From [Clostridium] symbiosum (GTDB lineage Bacteria > Bacillota > Clostridia > Lachnospirales > Lachnospiraceae): a stretch of 64,000 nucleotides of DNA. The DNA lies in NCBI GenBank assembly GCA_036419695.1, contig CP143946.1, forward strand, positions 3,342,001 to 3,406,000. The letters are read 5' to 3'. The position numbers and the translations under genes were made by a program. The notes beneath the pieces are model-generated. The model saw nothing but the letters and a program-made list of their open reading frames with translations. It did no database searches and was not told the DNA's origin. Below, one piece after another: positions 26,501 to 35,196 of the stretch. Positions within the stretch are counted from its first letter, which is position 1, and each line of letters starts with the position of its first letter.

Positions 26501-27243
26501 GGAAGATAAGGCTCCGGCCCGTCTTCCTCCCTGCAAAGCTCCGAGGCCTCCATTAACTGCCTCTCCCACTCCTCCGCCTGCATTTTGACGTCCCTTAAGA
26601 GAAACTGCATCCAGTCCGTGCCATTCAGCTCCCCGAAACCGGTATTCTCAAGTTCCTTCCGGCAGTGCTCAAACCATTCGTCCGGCCACGGGTTACTCTG
26701 GGCAAAGGTATACACCTGCAGAATATAATCTTCTATCCCTCCGTCTGCCTTCCCCGTGGAGTAGGTGTCCACAAAGCGTTCAAACGCTTCCCCTCCGTTT
26801 GCATAGCTGTCTTCCATCAGCTCCTGCATGACGTCGGCGCGCATCAGAAGCATCTCACCCTCGTCGCCGACGCGGAATGCGGGGTCGATATCCAGCCGGT
26901 CGAAATGCTCCCTGAGAATGTGGAGGCAGAAGCTGTCGATGGTCGTGATCTGCGCGAACTGCACCGTGACCGCCTGCTGCTGAAGATGTTCATTCTGAGG
27001 GTCTTCCCCCAGCTTTTTCTCAATTGCCGCCTGGATACGCTCCCGCATCTCGGCCGCCGCCGCCTTGGTAAACGTCATGACAAGCAGCCGGTCGATATCC
27101 GTCGGATTTTCATCCGTGATCATCCTGATTATGCGCTCAACTAAAACCGCCGTTTTACCGCTTCCCGCGGCGGCGGAGACGAGCAGATTTCTGTTCCGGC
27201 TCTCAATTACCGCCTTCTGTTCCTTTGTCCAGTTCACCGCCAT
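23557..27243 (-). CDS. addA: ATP-dependent helicase/nuclease subunit A
   Basis: 1228 residues from the ATG at 27243 (GGAGGGG upstream). UvrD-type 3'-5' helicase with Walker A AAAGSGKTAVLVERI (about 24-38), DEYQDSN Walker B, and SIHKSKGLEFPIVFV; the C-terminal RecB-family nuclease has GIIDAWFEEEDGLVLVDYKTD residues. With AddB it processes double-strand breaks for RecA loading, the firmicute counterpart of RecBCD. The start overlaps the end of addB by 41 bp, so the two are translationally coupled. Confidence 0.97.
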   Translation of the reverse strand: MAVNWTKEQKAVIESRNRNLLVSAAAGSGKTAVLVERIIRMITDENPTDIDRLLVMTFTKAAAAEMRERIQAAIEKKLGEDPQNEHLQQQAVTVQFAQITTIDSFCLHILREHFDRLDIDPAFRVGDEGEMLLMRADVMQELMEDSYANGGEAFERFVDTYSTGKADGGIEDYILQVYTFAQSNPWPDEWFEHCRKELENTGFGELNGTDWMQFLLRDVKMQAEEWERQLMEASELCREEDGPEPYLPMISEDLLHVRELIQSTGSFLDFSGAAEKFTFSRMAAIRGKNVTVDPDKKEAVAECRKRIKKSVEKLKDQYLFESPEKILEDMEAGKESILMLLRLAEEFGERFRARKREKNIVDFGDLEHFALEVLTAGGGDEDGENKGRIPGPVADELSRQFDEILVDEYQDSNLVQETLIHCVSRERFGTPNVFMVGDVKQSIYKFRLARPELFLEKYHSYPTEESLYQKIELHQNFRSRDTVLGSINDIFFRIMTEKLGNIEYTEETALHAGASFEPLDGRGPGELDTELLLINTAGSELETLDEDISDYTARELEAGMVAGKIKELTDEENGMMIWDKDENGYRRARYGDIVILLRSVSGWAESFTEILAAQGIPAFAESRTGYFDTVEVETVLNLLAVIDNPIQDIPLAAVLKAPFCGITDRELAHIVADYKMNAKTGRDRGLYPAVKNFLMEREGESGAPVQSGGGEPFDDERICVILRRTMNLLGELRKMAVYLPMHSLLYRIFDVTGYYDYVSAMPAGETRRANLDMLVEKASAYEATSYRGVFHFIKYIEKLKKYNTDFGEAATVNEQGNTVRLMSIHKSKGLEFPIVFVAGMGKMFNRQDTRGKILIDSEFGIGTDYLDSEKRLKGPTLKKNVMKRRMELEALGEELRVLYVALTRAKEKLIMTASDKNLESRLEKWRQISLYHGQVPCTILTMAGSCLDWILMSASQEGCRIRVTEVKAGEQLVHEIEEQLFRKGSKEELLNQDPDRVYDGAYRRRLETSFHFKYPCQADVTLNTKMSVSELKKEGMEEEDEEMAFLPTLPVFMEEQEVREGGTSRGTAYHRAMELLPFDKITSEGDVRSLLDGFTEAGKLTKEAREMIWPPDIYRFFTTELGKRMAVAAKAGKLYREKQFVMGIPAREMGDWDSDELVLIQGIIDAWFEEEDGLVLVDYKTDYVENTEVLVSRYKTQLDYYEKALTQMLGKNVKERYIYSYRLGLVAV

Positions 27244-30200
27244 CCTCTGCTCCCCTCCCTTCTGCTTCGTATTTGTCACCTTCTGCCGCGTATTTGTCGA
27301 TTTCCTGCCACACCTCTTCCGGGCTTACCTTGTCGAGCCTGCGGTATCCATACCCGTCCGTCTTAAGGTCAAAGCCGCAGACGCTGTGGTAGGGGCAATA
27401 ATCGCAGGCCGTCCTGCTGCCGCTCTTATACGGCGCAATCGAAACGCGGCCGTCCAGAATCTCGCGCCCCATGCTTTTCAGTTTCCGGTTGACAAATGCC
27501 CCCAGGGCCTCGAACCGCTTTTCTCCGGCCACCGATGACTTTCTGGCAATTTCGTCATTTTTCACCGAAACAGGGACCACCGTGGATTCCTCTCCCTTCG
27601 GCGACGAGAAATCCAGCCGGTTGTCCAGATGGACGATTGCCTCCGGCCTTCCGTTCACCAGTCCGTTCATACGCAGCTCGCCGAGTATCGCCTGTTTCGT
27701 CTCCTCCTCGCCCATGCCTTTCTGTCGGTCCACCATCGGATCCGCAATATTATAGTAAAAAATCCCGGCCGGAACCACCTTTTTGTCGGGGTGTTTTCTC
27801 TGCTCCTTCTCCAGGGCGGCGTCCATATAGACCACGAGCTGAAGTTGAAGCCCATAGTAAGCTTCCATCAGATCAAACTTTGTCTTTCCCGTCTTATAGT
27901 CGATAATTTTCAGATAAAGCAGATCCCCGTCCTCACAGAGATCGACGCGGTCTATCCTTCCCTTTAAATGGATTGCTTCCTCCCTGGACACCGGGATTTT
28001 CATCGCCCTCAGGTTATCTGCGGGGCTGAAGGTCACCTCAAAACCGGACGGCTCAAAGTCTCCCTTTTTAAGCTGCTCCGTCAATGCCCAGATTGTCCGG
28101 TCCGTAATGCGGTGGACCTTGCGCTCCAGGTACTGGTTTCTCGCGCTGCTGGACATGATGGTATTGCCATAGTCCCTGGTTACACTGGAGACGCACTCGC
28201 CGACCAGCTTTTTTCTGTCCTCATCCGATATGTCGCGGAAGGAGCGGTTTTCTTCCTTCATTCTCTTAAAATAAAGATCAATGGAATTGTGGAACAGGTT
28301 CCCGATATCCGCGGCAGCCAGCTCATAGACGGGACGTTCTAAAAGCTCCAGGCCATAGGCCAGGAAATGGGCATAGGCGCAGGATGCATACTGCTCCATT
28401 CTGGTCACGCTGCCGTGGAGGATTGCGCTGTAAATCTCCTTTGCCGCCGTCCTGCCAATCCCGTGATCCTCATACGTATAAAATGACGCCTCGACCAGCT
28501 GTTTCATCGCCTCGCCGTGCTCTTCGGACAGCGAGAAAAAGCGGAACAGCTCCATAAAGCGGCCGTCCTCCCGGTTTTTGCCGTAATCTTTTAATCCCTC
28601 TATCACCCGGCGTTTTCCAAGGGGCAGGGACCAGGCGGCCATCTGCCGTTCATCGGCCGACATCACATGCTTGTCGGGAAACATTTTTAAGACCTGGCCA
28701 ATCAGGCCGGATGGGCGCAGGCTTTTTCCGTCGCAGGAGGATAAAGCGTAGGACAGATAGAGGCGATCGGACGGTTTTGTCATCACCAGGTACAGGTACA
28801 GTCTCTGAAGAAATCCCTCTTCCCTGGCCGTCGGAGCCAGTTCTATCTGATGCTTTTTAAGATTCCCGCGCTCGGCCTCCGTAAGGATTCCGCCCCGTCC
28901 CGTCACCGCGGGAATAATACCGTCATTTACCCCTGCGAAAAAGAGAACCCTGATATGGGAAAGTCTCGTTCTCGTGATATCTCCGACTACAACGCGATCT
29001 ACAACAGCCGGAATGAGGCCAACTTTTATCTCCTCAAATCCGGCATCCAATATGTCCGAATACTCTTTTTTCCCCACGGTTTCATCGCCCAGAAGCGCCG
29101 TGATTCTGTCAAAGAGTTCGATGACAAGGCCGTAAACCTGGCTGTATTCCTTCTCCAGGCTCACCTCACCGGCAGCGCCGAATTCCTTCTCATACCCTTT
29201 GAGCTTTTCTTCAATGTGAAGCGCCTCCAGAAAATACACCAGAGCCGCAGTTTTATCCTTCACCGTGGATTTTCTGTCCCCGAACACCTCCTTTAACGGA
29301 CGGAGGGGCGTCAGTACTTCTTCCCGGAACGCATTCAGCTCGTCCAGATTAATAAGCTCCGCGCCTCTGTAAACAGACTCCCAGGGCGAATCCCACCGCT
29401 TATAGCTGCGGATTCCAAGAGCCAGCACGTAATTTTCCAGACGGCTCACCATCTCCTGTTTTTCCGTCACAAGACCCGTTTTTAAATACCGGAACACCGT
29501 CTCATAGGAGAAGTTTTTCTCCAAAAGTTCCAGCGCCGCCCGGAGAAGCTCCACCATCGGATTTCCCATGATATTTTTCTTATAATCAATAAACGCCGGG
29601 ATCCGGTTTGCCTCAAACTGACGTACCACCTCCCTGGAATAGGTATCCAGGGCTCCCGTGACTACGGCGATGTCACGGTAACGGTAGCCCTCCTGCTTGA
29701 TGAGGCGCTCGATTTCTCCGGCAATCATTTCCACTTCTTTTATAGGGGTGTCGGACTGGAATAATACGATTCCCGGATTCTTTGTGGCTTTTCCGGCCGT
29801 CTCCTCCGTTTTCCCGTCTTTTTCCGCAGCGTATTTCCGGCCGTGATACCGGAACAGCTCCTTTTCGATGAACTGAAGCTCCGGGCTGTTTTTAAACCGC
29901 CAGGCGGGATACTCTTTCAGAAGGATATCCTCCTCCCGGCCCGCTCCGGTCTGTACCGCCAGATCCGTCAGCTTGCAGACCGTGTGTTTACTCATGTGGA
30001 AGAGATGCTGCGGTCCGCTCTCCTTATAAGGATTCTCCTCCGGATCCATTGTGATGGTCACAACGACTCTCTTACAGTAGGTCAGCAGCAGCTCTAAAAG
30101 CCGATACTGGACCGGGGTAAAACCGGTATAGCCGTCCAGTGTCACCACACTGTCTTTGATAAGCTCCGACTGGGGCAGAACCCTGCACAGAAGCTCCAGG

Positions 30201-30751
30201 ATTTCTTCCTTGACAATGCACTTCTTGTTTTCCGTATATTCCTTGAATGCCCGGTGCAGAACCGTCATGTCATTCAGTTTCTGCCTGAGCATGGCGCTCC
30301 AGTTTTCTTTCTCTGCCTCCACCAGCAGGCCATCCAGAATCTCGGCCGTAATTCCGTACTGGAAGAACTCCGACAGCATGGATTTCAGCTCGCCGATAAA
30401 GCCGATCTTTTCCAGGTGGCCGCCGAACAGCTTTAATTCCTTTTTCCTGCCCGCAGCCACTTTACGCAGGACCATGGATTTGCCCATATCATCCAGGACT
30501 GCCAGGTTCTCCACCGCCAGCTCTTCGAATATTCTGTACGCCAGCCTCTCAAAGCTGACGATATCGATGTTCATCACACCGTGGCAGGGGTGCAGCGTAA
30601 CAATGTCTTTCTGGGTCTGCATCGTGAACTGCTCCGGGACGACGGCAAAATAGCGGCCATCCGGATCGTTTCCGGCCTGCCGGATCAAATCCTCGTACAG
30701 GCGGCGTGTCTTACCGGAACCGGAACCGCCGATGATGAATTGTAATGACAT
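27203..30751 (-). CDS. addB: ATP-dependent nuclease subunit B
   Basis: 1182 residues. It begins MSLQFIIGGSGSGKTRRLYE with an intact Walker A, carries a degenerate helicase region, and ends with a RecB-family nuclease (GRIDRVDLCEDG then KIIDYKTG) whose four-cysteine iron-sulfur staple is visible as CAYAHF plus the CDYCPYHSVCGF cluster. Recognises chi and cuts the 5' strand in other firmicutes. Its ATG has AGAGGAG upstream. addB precedes addA with a 41-bp overlap, the usual clostridial order. Confidence 0.97.
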   Translation of the reverse strand: MSLQFIIGGSGSGKTRRLYEDLIRQAGNDPDGRYFAVVPEQFTMQTQKDIVTLHPCHGVMNIDIVSFERLAYRIFEELAVENLAVLDDMGKSMVLRKVAAGRKKELKLFGGHLEKIGFIGELKSMLSEFFQYGITAEILDGLLVEAEKENWSAMLRQKLNDMTVLHRAFKEYTENKKCIVKEEILELLCRVLPQSELIKDSVVTLDGYTGFTPVQYRLLELLLTYCKRVVVTITMDPEENPYKESGPQHLFHMSKHTVCKLTDLAVQTGAGREEDILLKEYPAWRFKNSPELQFIEKELFRYHGRKYAAEKDGKTEETAGKATKNPGIVLFQSDTPIKEVEMIAGEIERLIKQEGYRYRDIAVVTGALDTYSREVVRQFEANRIPAFIDYKKNIMGNPMVELLRAALELLEKNFSYETVFRYLKTGLVTEKQEMVSRLENYVLALGIRSYKRWDSPWESVYRGAELINLDELNAFREEVLTPLRPLKEVFGDRKSTVKDKTAALVYFLEALHIEEKLKGYEKEFGAAGEVSLEKEYSQVYGLVIELFDRITALLGDETVGKKEYSDILDAGFEEIKVGLIPAVVDRVVVGDITRTRLSHIRVLFFAGVNDGIIPAVTGRGGILTEAERGNLKKHQIELAPTAREEGFLQRLYLYLVMTKPSDRLYLSYALSSCDGKSLRPSGLIGQVLKMFPDKHVMSADERQMAAWSLPLGKRRVIEGLKDYGKNREDGRFMELFRFFSLSEEHGEAMKQLVEASFYTYEDHGIGRTAAKEIYSAILHGSVTRMEQYASCAYAHFLAYGLELLERPVYELAAADIGNLFHNSIDLYFKRMKEENRSFRDISDEDRKKLVGECVSSVTRDYGNTIMSSSARNQYLERKVHRITDRTIWALTEQLKKGDFEPSGFEVTFSPADNLRAMKIPVSREEAIHLKGRIDRVDLCEDGDLLYLKIIDYKTGKTKFDLMEAYYGLQLQLVVYMDAALEKEQRKHPDKKVVPAGIFYYNIADPMVDRQKGMGEEETKQAILGELRMNGLVNGRPEAIVHLDNRLDFSSPKGEESTVVPVSVKNDEIARKSSVAGEKRFEALGAFVNRKLKSMGREILDGRVSIAPYKSGSRTACDYCPYHSVCGFDLKTDGYGYRRLDKVSPEEVWQEIDKYAAEGDKYEAEGRGAEDGGELDKGTEGGN

Positions 30752-30952
30752 TTATGTTCTCCTCTGGTTGTCATGTGCCGGAAATTGTTATCATTTCTGT
30801 AGCTGCGAGGATAATGAATACTTCCTCTTTTCTTTAGATTTTTTCAACAGTTTTTATAAATGTTTTATCCCCTGCACATATTTTAGTCACATATTTCCTG
30901 TATCATCATAAATGAACAAGGCAAGAGCCTTAGACAGACTTTTTCATACTCC

Positions 30953-30977
30953 GGCCAGCAGGTTTTACCTGCTGGCC
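30953..30977. terminator. Hairpin between rpoN and addB
   Basis: Perfect 10-bp stem GGCCAGCAGG / CCTGCTGGCC. A T-run (CCCTTTTT) follows on the plus strand only; in the minus, gene-sense direction the tail is poor, so it may only be a weak terminator or a pause site. The rest of 30752-31051 shows no gene. Confidence 0.4.
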
Positions 30978-31051
30978 CTCCCCCTTTTTAAGACCAGTTA
31001 AATTCTTTTTTTAGTTCATACCCGGTATCCCGGTTAAATCCCTTCCCCTGA

Positions 31052-32503
31052 TTACAATGTATTCTTGCGCTCAAACACTTTTCTTCCGGACGCATCGGCG
31101 ATTCCGATGGCCTCCCTGTATTTCGCTACCGTTCTCCTCGATATCGAGAATCCGGCCTCCCCCAGTTTTTCCGCTAATATTCTGTCACTGTAGGGCTTCT
31201 TTTTGTCTTCGCCCGCGACCAGGATTCGAATCTGTTCCTTCACCGCTTCCGCTCCCGCGCCCCCGCCGTTTCCGGCCGTCTCACGGCTCATGTCTCCGGT
31301 ACCGTTTTCCCGGCTCTGCTTTCTCTTTGCATCCACCGGGATACTTCCCCGGGAGAAGAAAAACTGCAGCGGGAAGATTCCCCACTGGCATTGCAGATAT
31401 TTTTCCCGGACGGCACGGCTGATGGTGGATTCATTTAATTCCAGCTTTTCCGCCACGCTCCTCTGGGTCAGGGCGGTAAGTTTTCCCCTTCCCTCTTCAA
31501 AAAAGGCAAGCTGCGCTTTTAAAATTTCCCGTACCAGCAGATAGAGTGTCCTGTTCCTCTGTTCTACACAGTGGCATACCCACTCCGCCTGTTTTACTTT
31601 ATTTTTAACGTATCCGGCCGCTTCCCCCGAATTCTCCCCCTTCATCAGGGTCAGATAATAAGGATTGATCGAAATCTGGGGATATGTCTCATCATTAATG
31701 ATAATCTCAAAGTGTCCCTCCGTCTTGACAACCAGTACGTCGGGAACAAGGTATTTCTGGTATTTTCCGCTCCCATATCCGCTTCCCGGCCTCGGGTTTA
31801 ACGCCCGGATCCGGTCGCTGGCGGAAAGAACCTGATCAATGCTGCATTTCAGCTTTCTGGCAATGACCTCCATTCTGTTTTTCCCCAGTTCCTCCAGATA
31901 ATCTTCAATAATCCGTCGGGCCAGCTTCTCCTCGTCGCTGTCCCCCTCCAACTGGATTAAGAGGCACTCCCTGAGGTTTCTGGCGCCCGCTCCTTTGGGC
32001 TCCAGTCTCCAGAGGACTTTCAGCAGACGCTCTCCCTCTTCTTCCGTGATTTTAAGCTCACGGCATAAAAGAGGCATCTCTTCGGTCAGATAGCCATTGT
32101 CATCCAAATTTAAAATCATATACTCTAAAATGCGGAACTCTTCTTTCGATATTTTCATATAAAGAATCTGTTCCAGCAGGGATTCTTTCAAATCCATCTC
32201 CTGCCGTTCAGCCGGTTCAAAACGGCTGGCCTCATCCTGTTCGTCCTGATAATACTGGCGGTTCTGGGCATCCACGCTCTGAAGTTCCTCCAGTTTCCTG
32301 ATAAAGTCCTCAGTACTCTCCCCTTTGTCATCTGATGTCTTCTCAGTACGGCGCATAGCATCGAGATCCACCACCGGATTCTCCAGCGCCAGATCTTCCA
32401 GATACTCCCTTAGTTCCAGCTGCCCCATCTGCAGTATCTCCGTAGATTGGAGCATATTCTGCGACAAAGTCTGTTTTAACTTCTGTTCCTGTCTGAGTTC
32501 CAC
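31052..32503 (-). CDS. rpoN: RNA polymerase sigma-54 factor
   Basis: 483 residues from a GTG at 32503, placed 8 bases after AAGGGG; a GTG three codons earlier is the alternative. Region I is Gln/Leu-rich (LKQTLSQNMLQSTEILQMGQ), then an acidic region II, the core-binding domain (EEFRILEYMILNLDDNGYLT), and a C-terminal RpoN box SRRTVAKYRE (about 455-464), which reads the -24 promoter element. Directs transcription that needs AAA+ activators; no such activator gene and no clear -24/-12 promoter is in this window. Confidence 0.95.
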   Translation of the reverse strand: MELRQEQKLKQTLSQNMLQSTEILQMGQLELREYLEDLALENPVVDLDAMRRTEKTSDDKGESTEDFIRKLEELQSVDAQNRQYYQDEQDEASRFEPAERQEMDLKESLLEQILYMKISKEEFRILEYMILNLDDNGYLTEEMPLLCRELKITEEEGERLLKVLWRLEPKGAGARNLRECLLIQLEGDSDEEKLARRIIEDYLEELGKNRMEVIARKLKCSIDQVLSASDRIRALNPRPGSGYGSGKYQKYLVPDVLVVKTEGHFEIIINDETYPQISINPYYLTLMKGENSGEAAGYVKNKVKQAEWVCHCVEQRNRTLYLLVREILKAQLAFFEEGRGKLTALTQRSVAEKLELNESTISRAVREKYLQCQWGIFPLQFFFSRGSIPVDAKRKQSRENGTGDMSRETAGNGGGAGAEAVKEQIRILVAGEDKKKPYSDRILAEKLGEAGFSISRRTVAKYREAIGIADASGRKVFERKNTL

Positions 32504-32688
32504 TGTAACCACCCCTTCTATCTTCTGTCTGCCGTCAGGCCACGCACATCCACTGCGGACCTCTTTATTCCGGCAGTATATCCTTCCATTATCCCCATCT
32601 GCCTCTTTTAAATGTTGAATTGCCTGAAAACAGGCTTTTCACATTTTCCACCAGAAGTAATACCAAAATCTTGCAGTTATCTAAGAAA

Positions 32689-32813
32689 GAGTCCGGCCTG
32701 CCGGACTCACGCGCCGAGCGCGGCCGCATAGCGGCATATTGCATCTTCGCGCGAGTGCGCATCCTCGCGGATCGTTTTTAATTCATAGGATGTAATTTCC
32801 TATGAATTAAAAA
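32689..32813 (-). repeat. Post-terminator structured element, copy T-B
   Basis: Minus-strand order: palindrome 32813-32775 with arms TTTTTAATTCATAGGA / TCCTATGAATTAAAAA, then CGATCCGCGAGGATGCGCAC, then outer stem GCGCG/CGCGC, a purine-rich AAGATGCAATAT, inner hairpin GCCGC-TAT-GCGGC, and a GAGTCCGGC / GCCGGACTC hairpin at the far end. The adjoining stretch 32513-32688 contains no recognisable gene. Confidence 0.65.
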
Positions 32814-32814
32814 C

Positions 32815-32843
32815 GGCTCTCTCAGCACGGTGCAGAGAGAGCC
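32815..32843 (-). terminator. Terminator of the DUF1292 gene
   Basis: GGCTCTCTC / GAGAGAGCC stem; in the minus direction it is followed by TTTTTAATT, which is also the first arm of element T-B. T-rich tails occur on both sides. Confidence 0.8.
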
Positions 32844-32896
32844 CATTTTTTGATTGGCGGTGTAAGAAATGCGAAATGCAGTTTCCACCGTTTACA

Positions 32897-33241
32897 TTAA
32901 TCGTCTAATTCGTCTTCTCCGACTACTTCATCGTACTCCTGCTCGTCTAACAGTTCATCGAAGGCATCGGCAACGATCTCATACTCATCGTCGTCTTCAA
33001 TGTTTTCCAGATTCGGCTGTCCGTTCTCGTCTTCTGAGTAACGGTAAAGATATACTTCTCCCTCTTCTGATTCGTCATCCGCATCCTCCATCGGAAGGAG
33101 AGCGATATATTCCTTATCTCCTGCCGGAAAGATAGTAAGTACGACACACTCCAGCTCTTTCCCGTCATCCAGGGTAAGGGTTACCGTCATCTCCTCCTGG
33201 TTGTCCGTCTCTTCCGGAGTCATATTCTTTTTATCTTCCAT
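32897..33241 (-). CDS. DUF1292 family protein (YrzB-like)
   Basis: 114-residue very acidic protein (many Asp/Glu, including an EDDDEYEIV stretch and a DELDD end). The middle, TVTLTLDDGKELECVVLTIF then YIALLPMEDADDES and VYLYRYSEDENG, is the DUF1292 signature found across Firmicutes. Function unknown. It stands alone here between a membrane protein gene and rpoN and has a strong terminator plus a T element downstream. Confidence 0.85.
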   Translation of the reverse strand: MEDKKNMTPEETDNQEEMTVTLTLDDGKELECVVLTIFPAGDKEYIALLPMEDADDESEEGEVYLYRYSEDENGQPNLENIEDDDEYEIVADAFDELLDEQEYDEVVGEDELDD

Positions 33242-33404
33242 TTCAACCTCTTTCTTCTGCCCGCTTGGCAGGCAATCATAATAATGGCAATGAAAGCCGT
33301 ATCAACCATGCTTTTCATCATTTTGCAACTGCAGCTTTTCCCTGCTAATTGTATCCAACTCCACTTTATCAGAGGCCGTAAGAAAAATCAAGGACAATTT
33401 CACC

Positions 33405-34076
33405 TTATTTAGCACCTCCATCCTCTTCCGATGGATTCTGCTGTTCTCTGTCTTCCGGATTCCCGTTTCCGGCCGTCATCTCATTTTCCTCTGCCTCCCC
33501 GTTTGAGACCGCTTCTTCCGAATAAGGGTTCTTATATTCGGCCATCCGTTCCAGCGTCCCCGCCGGAACACCCCTCACAAGATGCATTTCCCCTTCCCGG
33601 TTCAGCCTGATTACAGTAGACGCCGTCCTGTTAAACAGTATGTAAATGCAGAAGATTGCCTCACTGAATTCCATGACGCAGGCCGTTGTCAGCGTGAAAA
33701 TAAGGGGATATGGAAGCCAGAAGGACATCTGAAGAATCGAAACGCCTCCCGACACAATGCTGAATCCTCTTAAGCAGAGCATCAGGACGGCGATTCCCTT
33801 TCCCGCCTTCAGCATCCATGAATACCACAGGTAAAACACGAATGCGCTGAATATCGTGAACAGCCCCTGCACAACCGACAGGCCGTAAACAATTGTAATC
33901 ATAAGGTAATAAAGGCCGTAAAGAACCCTCAAACCGGTAAAAATCTTAACTATGGTAGTCAATTTCAGGTTTTCATTCAAATAGCCCGGAAACTGTCTTT
34001 CTATCTCCTGCCTGAAAGCCTCTCTCTCCTGCGCCGTCACCACCCTGGCGGGGGTTTTGTTCCTTGCGCCTTTCAT
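33405..34076 (-). CDS. Uncharacterised membrane protein
   Basis: 223 residues, not recognised. A basic cytoplasmic-looking N-terminus (1-38) is followed by about four hydrophobic segments (roughly 43-67, 69-88, 94-115 and 121-147), and a long, hydrophilic, Glu/Asn-rich tail from residue 165. The ending is low-complexity acidic (NPEDREQQNPSEEDGGAK). The N-terminal TAQEREAFRQEIERQFPGY could form a short helix. No enzymatic motif. It sits between cobO and the DUF1292 gene, in the same direction, without obvious coupling. Confidence 0.6.
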   Translation of the reverse strand: MKGARNKTPARVVTAQEREAFRQEIERQFPGYLNENLKLTTIVKIFTGLRVLYGLYYLMITIVYGLSVVQGLFTIFSAFVFYLWYSWMLKAGKGIAVLMLCLRGFSIVSGGVSILQMSFWLPYPLIFTLTTACVMEFSEAIFCIYILFNRTASTVIRLNREGEMHLVRGVPAGTLERMAEYKNPYSEEAVSNGEAEENEMTAGNGNPEDREQQNPSEEDGGAK

Positions 34077-34164
34077 CCTTTGTCCTCCTGTCCGGTTACT
34101 GCGCCGCCTCGCCGGCCGCGCAGACAGCGGACGCCATATCCGCTGTTGATCATGTAATTTGATA

Positions 34165-34695
34165 TTAATATTCTATTCCTTTTCTCGCAGCCACCCCATC
34201 GTCAAATGGGTGCCGGATCTTTCGTATCTCCGATATATAATCCGCACGCTCTGTAAATTCCGGTACAGGATCCCTGCCTGTCATCACAACCTCCAGATTC
34301 TCAGGACAGCTATCCAGGAATTCAAGAATCTGCTCCTTCTCAAGCAGTCCGCTCCGGACGGCGGCGCAGACCTCATCCATCACAAAAAGAGTCTGCCCCT
34401 CATTTGCGCACCGGAGCGCCGTGTCGGACGCCTCTTTAAATAAATCCCGGTAAAAGTCCGCTGCCTCCCGTTTCTGTTCCTCCGTCATCTGCCAGGTAAA
34501 ACCGAATGTTTTCCTGCATGGAATTACCGTGATGCCTTTTATCTGCCTTAATGCTTCCACTTCGCCCGAATCGTCGTTCTTCAGGAAGCGGACGAGGACT
34601 GCGCGTCCTCCGCAGCCTGCCATTCTGACGGCCAGGCCGATGGCGGCCGTTGTCTTGCCTTTTCCGTCGCCGCAGTAGATGTGGGTGTATGACAT
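34165..34695 (-). CDS. cobO: Corrinoid adenosyltransferase (CobO/BtuR type)
   Basis: 176 residues. Transfers adenosyl from ATP to cob(I)yrinic acid or cobalamin, giving the coenzyme B12 form. The P-loop GDGKGKTT is at 9-16, with VRFLKND (about 35-41) and LFVMDEVCAAVRSGLL, and the terminal PFDDGVAARKGIEY typical of the CobA/CobO family. No other cobalamin genes are close, so it may serve salvage. The E-family element E1 lies just upstream (34725-35022), between it and the helicase gene. Confidence 0.93.
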   Translation of the reverse strand: MSYTHIYCGDGKGKTTAAIGLAVRMAGCGGRAVLVRFLKNDDSGEVEALRQIKGITVIPCRKTFGFTWQMTEEQKREAADFYRDLFKEASDTALRCANEGQTLFVMDEVCAAVRSGLLEKEQILEFLDSCPENLEVVMTGRDPVPEFTERADYISEIRKIRHPFDDGVAARKGIEY

Positions 34696-34724
34696 AATGT
34701 TTTTGCTCCTTTTAATTGAAAAAC

Positions 34725-35022
34725 GAGGACGGTAGTGTGAGGATGGCGGGCGGGACCGGGAAGGGGATCGATGGTGCTTCGGTCCTGGGTGGGGTTGTCG
34801 CGTTCGGGGAATCCGGGCTGAAAATTTTCCTACGGGGACTCGCTTCCGCTTATGGAATGCGAAACGGATGCTAGATTCGAAAAAACCTCATCAAGCGCCG
34901 TCGGATTCCAAGGTCCCCTGCGGAAAGTTTTCCCCCTTCTTCCCCCTGCCACTGTGTCGCACGGACCGAAGCCCCCGGTAAGTTTTCTCCCCGCCCGCCA
35001 TCCTCACGCCGCCTGACTGCCT
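34725..35022 (+). repeat. E-family fold-back element, full copy E1
   Basis: Nearly 300 bp that folds on itself: outer arms GTGAGGATGGCGGGCGGG (34737-34754) and its complement ending at 35007, then GCTTCGGTCC / GGACCGAAGC, then inner arms around CCTACGGGGAC / GTCCCCTGCGG, and a core CGCTTCCGCTTATGGAAT. The core stem is GCTAGAT (34870-34876) / ATCAAGC (34890-34896) with an A.A mismatch and a 13-base loop. No open reading frame. The remaining gap up to 35196 is featureless. Confidence 0.7.
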
Positions 35023-35196
35023 CTTGCGTCAAGTGGGGATCACGCTTGTCGCGGACATACTTATAGGATACACCAAATGGTCATGGTAATACTCTTCAGT
35101 TCCGGCTTCCCCGCGCTCCCCCTTCCAACCGGAACTGAAGACACATACTTCCTTTCATCATCCCGCCGCCCCTCCGTTCCGTCGGTGGCATCATTC